NCBI GenBank assembly: GCA_022605955.1
Contig: JAKCOZ010000015.1
Coordinates: forward strand, 11,723,287 to 11,787,286
Length of the DNA: 64,000 nt
Direction of reading: 5' to 3'
Origin: Rallus limicola
Taxonomy: Eukaryota > Chordata > Aves > Gruiformes > Rallidae
The notes under the pieces were generated by a model. That model was not told where the DNA came from. It ran no database searches and was given only the letters and a program-made list of their open reading frames with translations. This document shows, piece by piece, positions 43,801 through 55,800 of the stretch (the stretch's first letter is position 1; each line of letters starts with the position of its first letter). The position numbers were made by a program, and so were the translations under genes.

Positions 43801-46800
43801 GGCAGTTTGGCAGCACCTCTAAGTACAATTTTCATACCGATACCTGTTTTCTAACTGTGTGCAAACTGCTGATTTATAGTCTGTGCCAATTCAGAGTTGC
43901 ACATCTAAGTGTATAGTCAGGTCTGCCTAGCTACACCCGGTACGGTGATGGCAGTCTTTATTCCTTATGGCCACTGCATGAAACTCCTTAAGCTGATCTT
44001 TCAAAGGTATGGCAGAAGAGTGAACAAGAATCTGTAGTGAGATATCCCTTGGCTAGGCAGGACTCCAAGAAGCTAACACAAAAGATAACAAAAAAGTCTT
44101 ATTGTCCTCTGATACTAACCTGATAAAAATATGCTTAAAGAAATTCTAACAGATGTTTTAAGATACTCATAATTCAGTAATTCTCCTAAGCACCCAGAGG
44201 GAGGCAATAGATACTTTGTAGTAACGGTTCTCCAGTCCTTTGGGAGGAAAAAACCCCCAATGACTAGTTGGTCATTAAGCGCAGCACATTCTTTCTGCCC
44301 TGAGATAATGGAGTTCTCCCGTTGTGTGTTGCTTGCGTAAGGATTTCTGAAATGTGCAGTTTCTTTTCGTGTTACAACACGGGGCCTGGATGTGATCGAA
44401 TCCCAGATAGGCCAATGCAATGACATCACCCGGTAAGAATCCTAAAAGAACGTGAAAAGATGAAGAACTGTGCACTAACACTGGTATAGGGTAGAACTTC
44501 AGTGCTGGGCCTGTATGTAACAGTATATTCAAATACATGCAGAAATAGGAATGCACAATGTCAGTTCTGCTGTTTTGGGGAAAAAGCATGTAACGCTTTC
44601 TGAAAAGTTAGTGCAGAAGTTCTCTGCCCAAAGCAGTAGCTGGTTTGAAGGAAAATGTGTAGGTGCTGCTTGCCTGCTTATGGGCTCCCTGAAACAACCT
44701 TGGAAACTATATGAAGTTATTCCAGTCATCTCTTAGGTACTGCTTTTCTCTTTGCAGCTGTTTTTTGACTGTTGTAATTCATAAGAATAGGCATGCTGGT
44801 GTATCCTACCTATGTGTAGACTGAAGCCTCGGGATCCTGCAGTATTGAGGAGGTAGCAGCCATTGCCCTGACTGCAGCTACTGCAGAGCCTTTCACTCCT
44901 GTTTGTCTCCACACTCTAGTATTTATCATGAATGGAAAAACCTGAGGGACAACATTCCTGAAGCTGGGAATGGTATGCCCATTTCTGTCTGGTGGGAACT
45001 GAGTCTTTAGAGATGCAACAGAAGCTTCCAGATGTGTGGAGGCCTGGCAGACCTGAGGATGGGCTTGTCCTCATTCATGCAGGTTCAGCAGCATCCTAAT
45101 CTTGCTGGTGCTTGATTCCTTTTATACTGGTTAGCCGCTGTTTTCTCTTTCTGGTCTTGGAAATAGCTTCAAAGATGATGTCTGTCTGTAAACTTTGAGA
45201 GATGGAGTGGGCAGAACTGTCATACTTTGTAGTCATATTTTCACAACATACTTAGTATTATCATGTGCACATATGTTGGGTTTTACCCCCCCTAAAACTT
45301 GGTGGGAGATCTTGTAGAGAGCAAATACGAAGCTGATATGAGTCAAGAATATAAAATAGAGTATTTTTTAAGCTTTGTTTCTTTTTACCTGTTTGCTTTT
45401 ACAAGGTTGACTGTAAAGACTGGACCTTCGGGTACCATTTATGGTCACTGTGTAAGACTGATGTGTAACATTGCATAGCTCTTTAGAGCAGTGCAGAAGC
45501 ATACATGGCCCTGATACCATAGCAAAATAGCTCAGTAGAAGTTTGAAACTTGAGCTGATCACTCATCAGGCCAGGGGAAAGCTTACTACAATGTGGAGCA
45601 CACAATCCAGTCTGAGGAGGTCACAGTGGCATTTTACAAGTACCCAGTTTTTATTTTGCAACTTTTTCCTGAAGCATGAATATACAGCGTTGATTTGCTG
45701 TACAACTTAGTGACATGTTTCAGAAACCTGTTTTATGAATTCAGCCTCCCTAGAGAGAAGGAACAGGGCACTTCTTGTGAACCCCTAAGGCTGAGCCTGA
45801 TAAAAATCAGTGAAATTACAGGTGATGCTTTTGTCTGTCTGTTGGAAACCCAGAAATTTGATGTGACCTTTTCTTGATGAGATGTTTTATAGTTTGGATG
45901 CTCACTTATGGTACTGACTTTTTTGTGCTAGGTGTAATGCAGGCAGGTAGTGCAAAAAAAGTTACAACCCAGATACTTTGGGTGCTTTGCTTTCCCATTT
46001 TTCCTATTATATGTCATGACTAGGGATGAACAACTGTATAATGATGTTCATCTAAACGCTTAAGTAGCTTTTACTCCAGCTTTCTGCAGTCTCCTAAATA
46101 TTTAACTTTCCAGCGTTACTGGTATCTGTGCATATTTATGAATGGCACTTTAAAAAGTTAATGCTTGCTAACTAATTCACAATTTATGTGCTTTAGTCTT
46201 CAAGCCAAGAAAGAAATATTCAGAAATATTTTGAAGAACAGGAATTGAAATGCCAGATCCTATTAGTTACTTGTCTAACTTGCTACATTTTCTTTTTTTT
46301 AAATTGCACTGAGGATTTCCTGTACTTGCTGCCTTTTGGAGTAGTCTTTATAGTGGTGGAAACTGCAGTGCTCAGCCACCGCAGCCTGGGGCTTTTGATC
46401 TCCCTCAGCCAAAGAAGAGTAGAGACTTCAGAATTGATCTTCTCTATAACCATCACTGCTGACTGAGCAGTGTGGACCCTTACTGTTCTCCAAATAAGTA
46501 AATCAGGGGGTCATTGGAAAATGATACATTGAGAGATGTCAAGTCAAGAGCTTAGTGCTAACTTTTTTTACTGTGTCACACGATCAAGTATACCCTTTTT
46601 TTCCTTAGAGTGCTCCAACTCAACTCCCAGGCTTCCTGTGCTTCCCTGTTGTGGGCTGGAATGCCCTGCTGCTCCACTCGCGCTGCAGCTCCTGACCTAG
46701 ATGTCTGATGGTTCAGATGGGTTGCAAAGAGTATGACCAGAAGCATGCAGTGAGAAAACTTATTCAAAGTATTACTTAATTTGTAGTAAAAATTAAAAAC

Positions 46801-49800
46801 TTGGAAAGGGTGAAAAACAGACTTTAAAATAATTGGTCTGTAAGCATAGTTGCTCTGCCTGAGGCTTACCTTTCCATAATACTGAATTACTTGTGTTTTA
46901 GGTCTCCAGTTGTTCCTCAGATGCATAGGGCAAGTCTGTTTGTGGTTTGTTTATTTAAGTAGTTTCCCTGTTATAGCACTGCCTTATAAAATAGTTCAGG
47001 TTGGAAGGGACCTTTGGAGGTCATCTTGTTCCAACCCTTAAAGCTGGGCCAGCCACATCTAAATAGGAAACTAGATCAGTGTTGCAGTTTTGCTAAAGAT
47101 CATTTAGGTCTTCATGGATTGTCCAGTCTACAATATTTCTCCAAGGTGGGACTTCTTACGTTCTGTAATGTCTTGCAAACAGTTTCCTGATGACCTTCTT
47201 TCTCCCTGTGCTGCAGTTCCTTTCTTTGCAGGAGTTTTTGCTTTTCAGCTTTCACTCAGTTTTATTTGTCTCTATCAATAAGTCTTCCATTTAATTTAAG
47301 CTTATTTGTATGCCCAATATTGCAGTAGCTGGATCAGCATATAATCATAAATTATGGGAGATATGTGCCCCAGTCTTATAATCTGGGAATGGTTTGGGTT
47401 GGAAGGGACCTTAAAGATCATCTAGTTCCAAACACACACCCCCCGCCCCCCCCCCCCTTCTTACTGTAACCTTCATTGGAGGCCTTATCAGCTTTGTTTG
47501 TGCTACTTCAGCATGGCCAATGAGGCTTATTGACATACTGTAATCGTTACAGGCATTTCCTCCCCTGAAGAACACAGGCTTGTTTCTGACACGTAGCTAG
47601 AATGTATTCAAATAAGAAAGATTCTCAGATGACTTGACAGAGGAGAGGGTAGAGGTTCTCATTGCCTTTACCCTCTTCAGGACAGTTTCACTCATTGGCT
47701 CACCTGGGAGATGAAGAATGAAGTGTGTTTCAGGTGGATTCTCATGTGAGGTCTTTTGTAAAATAACCCCTTTATTTCTTCTACATAAGAGATTAGCAAT
47801 TGTCTCTTTCCATCACGTACTGATGAACAGTGGAGTTGAACTCAGAATTGCAAAGCAGTAACTGTAAAAGCCAGGCTATTTGTTGTGCATGAAATGGATT
47901 GCTAAGAAATATGCCGTTATGGTCATCCTGCTTTGTCTTTGGAGCTCTCTGTTCAGGGAAGGCCTTAGTGGCTGGTTTTCATTTAAAGGGAATTTGTGCA
48001 ACCAGTGATTTGTTTATTGTTCAAAAAATCAAATAGAATGCGTATAATTCTCAGCTTTATTGTGCGTTGAGAAAGCAAGCTTGTGGGTTGCCAGTCTGGT
48101 ACTGGAGATATTCTGAGCTATCCTGAGGTTTCAAGCTGCACAGCTCCCTGTTTGTGCTTCCAGCTGCTTAAACCTTTAGGAACGGCATGGCTGGGCAATG
48201 GTGATGGGACTCTTGAACTCCACGAGTTCCTGTTCCTTTCAAAGTGTTTCCTAATGAAAGTTGTGGTATGTTTTTGATCCGTGATTTGCATTGCTTTGCA
48301 GAGGGTTTCATCATGTATAATTCGTGAGCTCTGGTTGTGTGCACGTCTCTGTCCCCCCTCACACCTCCTCTTTCTGTTTAAACTTGTAGAGATCTCCTAT
48401 CCCATAAAACATCTTCCTTATCCATCACAATGCCTCCCCTTAGGTACCCAGCAAAATCCTGTGCAACTTGTGGCATCTCCCAAGGTGTTACTGTATATGA
48501 AAGCAGAGAATAATTTAGTTGTTTCTGAATAAAGATTCTTAACAAAAAAGGGGTGGGGAGCCTGGGAAGGGGAAGTTTCATACTCTCTGCATGATATAGA
48601 CAATATTTCCTGAGACAGGAGATACTAACCTCAAAGAATTTAAAATAAAACATTGATTTTATTATTTTTTTGAAAGGGGAATAGGGGAAGCAAAAATGGT
48701 AGAATAGTCAGTCTTTTTATCCGATGTGCAGATGAAATTGATTAAACCTTAAAAACTCGCCTCAGTCCACCCGGTTTATTAATTGAAGAATTTCCTCTTC
48801 CCCAGAATGGGAAGTGCACATTAAAACAGAGCTTTGCCCCTGAGTAGCAATGATACATGAGAACGGTACATTTTCTACAATCCTATTTTCTCTTCTGCTC
48901 TAGAGGAAATCCTAACATGGTAAAAAGCATATTTCTTAAAAAAAAAAAAAGTATGTTTAAGGAAGTCCTCTTTCATTTCCTTGTAAAGCATGAAATCAAA
49001 TTATAGCCCGTGGCCCGCAATTATTTTATTTTTACATTTCAAATTCCATTTTCTGCTTCCTTTCGGTGCCTGTGAACAGGAGTTGTACTGTTTGTGCAAA
49101 GTCAGCTAAAAAGATTACCATGGACAGGCCAGGACACAGTAGCTTAAAGAAGCCACGAGTCAGGCTCCATGCTCCTGTGGCATGCAAAAATCATTCACAC
49201 GGGGACTCGATCCGGCTTCCCTCCTCTGGCCCAGCTTTGATTGATTGATTTGCACCAAGTCAGCACTATATTGATGGGGAATCTAGTGCGATAATAAACT
49301 TATGCTTAGCAAAGCAGGTCGTAGTTGTAAATGTTCTAATATACTTAATCTGCTTTCGTTGAAAACAGTTAAGATTCTGCCTATTTATTGAAAATATCTT
49401 TTGGTTCTGCTTTTCAGTAAGGCTGGGATTGCTGGCTAGCTCAGTGCTTGGAGCTTTTAACCAAATGGTTCTGAAGGTGGGCATGGCACACGTGTAGCAA
49501 TAAACTTTTGAAACTGATGGAATAATAGAAGCTGAGATGTTTTGTTGTTTGTGTAGGTTGACTTTTTAAAATTCTAGACCTAATAATGTTCCCTCTAGTT
49601 TACTGTAAACATCACACAGCTCCATCCACACACAGCTCACTCAGGGATTTGGATATATAATTTCCAAGCGTGCTGCAGGTTGCACTAACAGAAGGTTCTG
49701 AGTTCACATCTGTGTGGAGCTCCAGCAGCTTCTGTGATGGAGGTTGAAGCAGTCTTGCTACTTAAGATGTGATGTTCTGTTCCAAAAGAAACACGGCAAT

Positions 49801-52800
49801 TATTGTGCTTTACAGCGTTTAGAAACGCAGGCTGGGAACCCACACGGTGTTTCCTGGGGTTTTACTGACTGTATACTTTAGTGTGAGGATGAGAGACAGT
49901 AGCATGTAAACACTGTGGAGTTTGGACAGAAGTGTCTACTTCAGCTTCAGTGAAGCAAAATGAAGTGTGCTTTACTTGTATAAGCTGGGTGAAACCAGAG
50001 GTGGGGGTGATGCCACTGTATGTGTTTGAGGAGTGGATCTGCTGCAGGAGATGGTCTGCAGCGTTGCTGCCCAGAACTCTGGGTAGGTCTGTCATTCTGT
50101 GTCAGTAATCAGTAATCTTCCCTTGGAGATACAGAGCCAAAAGCCACTTTACGGAAACTGAGTTGCTGCCTTCTGCACTGTGCCATGGTCTATGGCCTCT
50201 CTGATTCAACTCCCTAATGAGTAGGGAGCAGCAAGTTACTTCCCTGATGACTGTTCATAATCAAACATTGCCCAAAATTCAGAAGCCAGAGTGTTTTGGA
50301 TGTGGTGGCTCAAAGTAGGCGGGAGAGATTTTCTTTCCCTTCTCTGTGAAGGCATTTTTGTTAATACCTACAAGTTCTGTGTTGCTTAGCTGGTGCTTCT
50401 TGCAGTCCTTTCTCTGTGCTGCTGGGCTTGTTGTGTTTTTCTCATATCTGGCTGTCATCCAGATTCCTTCTGTTCACATGTTATCTTTCCTGTTTGTTTT
50501 TCTTCACTTGGACTATCTGCTTTAGTTTTGTGCTGTGGTTTAGCTGCTTATCTTGCAATATTATTCCGACCTTTCCCCACCCCTCTGTTTTCTGATGACA
50601 ACTAGTTTGCTTCATTTACTTTCTACAGGGTTACTGCTGAGCTGTATGTCATCACATGAAGGACACTGATTGATCATCTTTCATTTCCAAGCAAAGTGAG
50701 AAATCACACTTTAGGAGGCTCTTTCTGAATGTTTTTGAGCACCTCATTCAGAGATGAAACAGCAAATGAAAGGCTGTTTTTTTTTCTATAGGGGAAATAA
50801 TTTGACTACCTTAATTTAACTTTATCATTGATTCTATATGTCCTGCTTTGATGCAGATAAAATATTTTTCTGCATTTCCTTGAAGCTTCCTTATATGCAG
50901 ACCTGCCCTTTGCATGTATCTGTGCTTTGTTCAGAATAATGTCAAGTGTTTGCCTGCTTGGACAGCTTGAGGAACACTCGTGTTCCACATCACTGAACAG
51001 CGTGGGACCATATCCTATCACCTTTTTTGAGTGAAAGTGGTGGGTGTTCTGTGGTCAGATAGTGTGGGTTTACTGAGTGATACTGTCACCTTCTTTAATC
51101 TTGTTGCTTTTGATGTTTCTGCTTGTTATGGGCATAATATTTTTACACTTAATATTTTTCCAAGTGAGATTACATACATGAGAATTGCTTTACATAATCC
51201 ATCCTTCATCTTCCTCAGTTAAATCTTGTTCTGTGGTAATAAATTCGGCAGGACCAGTGTTCCTTTTCAGGAGCATGCAATGTGGTAATGAGTTGATTGA
51301 TTAATAGTGTGGTAGAGATTAATTATATTGGAAGTACAAAGTTAGAGAATAGTAACTCTGCTGTTACATGCTCTGAGGAAAAAGCGGCAGTGAGATGTTC
51401 TGCATTCTTTGGAGGGGTTAATGGTTTTGTCACCTTGTTACAAGTGACCTGCTAACTTTCATGACTAGATATGTTACATTTGTGAATCTGTGTGTTTTGA
51501 TTTCCCTAGATCACTTCAGTATTGAATGAGCTATTACATGTAAGTAAGGGCAACTAAGGAAACGGGCTGTAACATGTCAGACTGGCTAGGAGAAGGTCGA
51601 GGGATTGGGAAGGAGGTGGATTATCAAAGATGGCTTATTAAATAGCTCAAAGGAAAGTTGAGAATACCAGTGCTATTTTTCTTGTTGCCCAGGAGTTCTG
51701 TAAACTTGAGGATTTATATCTTGCTCTGCATGACTAGTGTCCTGCTTTCAGCAGGGATAATGTTAAGTTTCTTTCTAGTAGCTGGTACAGTACTGTGGTT
51801 TGGATTTAGTATGAGACTAATGTTGATAACACACCAGTGTTTTTAGCTGTTGCTAAGTTAGTTATGGTGCTTACTCTAAAGTCAGAGACTTCTTAGCTTC
51901 CTGGGCTGCCCTGCCAGGTGCACAAGAAGCTGGGAGAGCATGGTCAGGACAGCTGACCCAGCCTAGCCAAAGATATTTCCCCACCATGTAGCCTCATGCT
52001 CCCTATAGAACTGGGGAAGCTAGCTGGGAGGTAGGATCACTGCTCAGAAACAGGTTGGGCATTGTGTTTTATTGCACGTGTGGTGACAAATTGCATTTAC
52101 ATATCACTTATATGCTTAATGTTATCTCTTTTTTTACTGTATTAAACTCTCATTATTTCAACCCATGGGTTTTCTTCTCCCTATCCCACTGAGGGAAAAG
52201 GGTGAGTGAGTGACTGCCTGGTGCTTGGTTACTGGCTGGGGCTCAATCATGACAGCAGACATGTACAAAACACCCTCTGCCTTGGGGAGAATGCAATTCA
52301 AGTATTTCTGTCAGTGCTATCCTCATCATTCCCTTGGTTCCACAGCTGTTGAAGGGCAACGGCTTCCCACCCTGTTTGGGTGCTAGGTCTCCCCCTGCCA
52401 TGCCTTCTGTTCCATCTTGCAACATCTCTTGTGAGCTGTGGCCAGTTAGCACATTATGGACTTGGAGGAGATACAGTAGTTGTACTGAGGCACATATTTA
52501 CTAACTTGAGTAGGCTTGACTGTAACATATTTTTGTCTGGTGTACTATGATATGTTTTGTGGGGTTTCTGGAGTTCTTCCATACACTGTGAAGTTGTTTT
52601 TTCTTTGTTCATCATCTCTTTGCTATGAATTGCCTTGAGGTAAACATTCTTGACCTTCTAGCAACTGGGCTGATGTTTTTTATGGCTCTTTTAAAGTGTT
52701 GCTAATAGATTCATAAATACAGCAATTACAAGTATTTGCTTTATAACAAATGTATTCAAAGCAGTTGATGTAGTGTTTCAAGATAAAGTGGCCCTTATGT

Positions 52801-55800
52801 GCATAACAGTTGTCCCCTGTTGGAGGGAAGAGATACCACACCATATACAACACATCTTACCAGCCACCCTTTCAAGGCCAGGTTCATATGCTCCTTTGGC
52901 ATAATTCTGGATCTTAAGGATACCCATGCTCTAGTAGTCGTAACAGAGTTAGCTAAAGCTTAAGCTGTAGCATTGTTGTTCTACTAGATGTGCTTTTTAC
53001 AGTCTTAATCAATGTCTCTTAATCAAGCTGTAATGATTAATTTCTATTCCTTTTGAGGGTTTCACCTGAGTAGGAAGAATTAGTGTGGCATAGTTTTTAA
53101 GAAACCTGCTTTATATCCTCAGATGTGCACACATTCTGGTTGCTCAGTGTTTTGTCCAACTTGAACTACTTTGATCCTGTTCATTCATTGCATCCTGTCC
53201 TTCAGGTCTGAGCTTTTTGGTGTATGAAGTCTGAACCTGTTGTACAGCTTTGATATTTGTATTATAATTTAAGCAAGTTTTAAGCTTTTCAAGACTTCAA
53301 GTCTGTCTTCCACTTTTTGTGGAGGGATATTTGAAATGACTGCTGAAAATTCTGCAGGAGCTTTGGAAATGTCATAATTATCCAACTAGCACTCAGAGTT
53401 TGACATTCATTATCGCAAGATGAAAGCTTGGTAGGTTGAAAATAGTCATTTGTAACCATAATTTTTTTTCCCTTGTATCTCCCACCCACTCATTCCCCCA
53501 TGCACTTCAACCTCAGAATGATTTCCTATCCTGAGTTCATGGGAATTATGAACAAGGGTAGCTGTTGTCATAGCTATTGTAAAAGCTTTTTAAAAAAAAA
53601 GGGGGGGAGAGGTTGGGGAGGGCAAAGGAACAAGGAACTGTTGTATTGATTTCTTGTTCTTCTGATCAAAAGTTTAAGACAAATATTAAAAGTACTTAAA
53701 TTCTGAATGCTGCAATTTCTAGCTTCTACGATCATTTAAAATGTGTTTTTTTACATGACTCTGGTAGTTAAATGATAAATCTGAAATTTTATGTTTAAAC
53801 TTTTTCAACATTGGAGTCTGCTGCACTTTTCTGGTATTCAGAATATTTCAGTTACCTGGAACAAGATAGGGGAAAATTCTGAATGTAATTAGCGGAAGGC
53901 ACTATAGTCATCAAAAGCTTCCTTGAAAATTGATTTAAGTCCATGAAATTCAGGTTGCTTCAATCAAAGGATTAAGGGTTCCTGACAACAGTGCATTGAA
54001 AAATAAAATAATCCATAGGCATGATAAGTAAATTCAGCCAAAAACTTAAGAACTTTTTCTTGACGAGATCTAAGAATCAGATCTGTTTGTGGCTGTGAGT
54101 GATGTACATATTCAAGTTCTGTAAGACCTGCATTGGGAGTAAATGACAGTATATTGCAGGGTTTAAATTGCCTCTTCCTCCCTTTGAGGGGCTGTAGGAA
54201 TTTATTTTCACTTTTATCAAATTTTGGGTTGTGAAAGAAGAGGGGACTGAGGACTGCACGTGTAGTTATGCAGTGAGTGCTCTGTGCAATGTTGTGTGTT
54301 ACTTTGGCTCTACCAGATTCTTACTTGGTTAGGTTATCTTTTTGAATTGAGGCAAACGTCCTTCTTGTGTTGCTGCAAGGGTAACTTTCTTAATTTATTT
54401 TTTCCTAAATGCAGGGATAATATCTTTAATCTGGAATTGTTATATGGAGGAATGTGTGAACTATCACATGCTTCCACTTTCTTTATGATCCAGTGGTAGC
54501 ACAGAATAACTTCAGATGCCAAAGGGTTATTTTGAAACCCAGTCCTATCTTCAGTGCTTACTTTGACTTGTGTTGTACCTTTTTGTTTGTACATATACTG
54601 ACAGCTTTTATGGAAACTATTTAAGAAAATGAGCCTTAATCTTTTTATGCTGCTGCAATACTGACACTGAATTCTCCTCCAGGTGCCCAGATCATTGATT
54701 TGATGATGCTTGTAATAGATGTGACAAAAGGGATGCAGACGCAGTCAGCAGAATGCTTGGTAATTGGGCAGATTGCCTGCCAGAAGATGGTGGTGGTTCT
54801 GAACAAAATAGATCTACTTCCAGAGGGGAAGCGACAAAGTGCCATTGAGAAGATGACTAAGAAAATGCAGAAGACCTTGGAAAACACTAAGTAAGTCAAT
54901 GGTGATATTAACAGCTAAATTGTAACAAAATGTTTAACAAAAATATTTCACCCACATTTTCCTTCCAGTGGGCTTCTAAACACACTGGGATGTCTGGCAA
55001 AGGTGGGGAGAGTGGGAAGATTGCCAGAAATTCAAATGCAGCCCTGAACTTGTATCTGAAAGTGTCATGTGTAGAGAAATATTTTCCTATAACAAGGCTT
55101 TTCAGTTTAAAGGGCTGCTTGGAGTTCAGACTGGGTAAAACAAACCCAGAATATCCAGGTGAAGAACTGTTTAGTTTGGGGGGGGAGGGGGAGGGGTGGT
55201 GTTTGTTTTTTTAGTTTGTGGGTTTGCGAATTTTGTTGTGTCTGCAACTCTCCTTCACTGGGGCTTTTCCTTGAGTGAGAATGAAAAATGTGGTTGCCCT
55301 CACTAGGGAGAGCAGAGTGATGGAAGCTTATATAAGGTAATGTGACTGGCTGGAATGGTGTTTGTCCCGTTGAGGTAAACTGGGGTGTAACACAAGTGAA
55401 GTGCAGTGAGATTTGTGAGGGGAAATGTGGCTGTTGTGAAATGGGAAGATACAGTACAGACGCAATATTTACTTAGCGGTTACACAAACTGAAACCCAGC
55501 TTGCTTTGCTTGTGGTGCCAAGAGGATGCTGACTCCCACACTTAGAGCTGTTAGCTCAGACTTTGATTTGAAGAATCAAAGGAGTAGGCTTAGGCATACA
55601 GAGGCCAAGATTTCACCAGGACCAAAAAGCCCCAAAGTTGGGTTGGATATGGCTTTGCCTGCCTAGCTTATTTGTGACTGGAGGTCGGTGTCCCTATTCA
55701 ACTCTGCAGTTGCCATGCTAGTGACTATGAAGATCTTGGTGTCTTTCCAGCTCCTCTGTTCTTGGGCCCATTGATTTTGCTGGGAAAGGTACAAAGGTCA

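Larger units (their letters stand above)
22843..54682 (+). other. EEFSEC: EEFSEC intron 1 (31.8 kb)
   Basis: The donor GTAAGG and acceptor CTCCAG join phase 1 to phase 1 in frame. The first 370 bp or so belong to the CpG island. The rest is AT-rich and holds an orphan CpG-rich island (28085-28570), a perfect hairpin (31466-31495), short tandem duplications (35054, 40759), long C and G tracts (42690-43146), CR1 remnants (46989-47460) and an ERV LTR (51738-52254). Segments 23211-28084, 28571-31465, 35094-40758, 43147-46988, 47461-51737 and 52255-54682 hold nothing I can name. I saw no RNA gene or nested exon, and all open frames are short. Confidence 0.85.

Noticed and set aside
48990..49260. 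Possible conserved non-coding block with a homeodomain-like CAATTATTTTA
   Set aside because: Only an impression of low repeat content. Without an alignment nothing in the sequence shows conservation.
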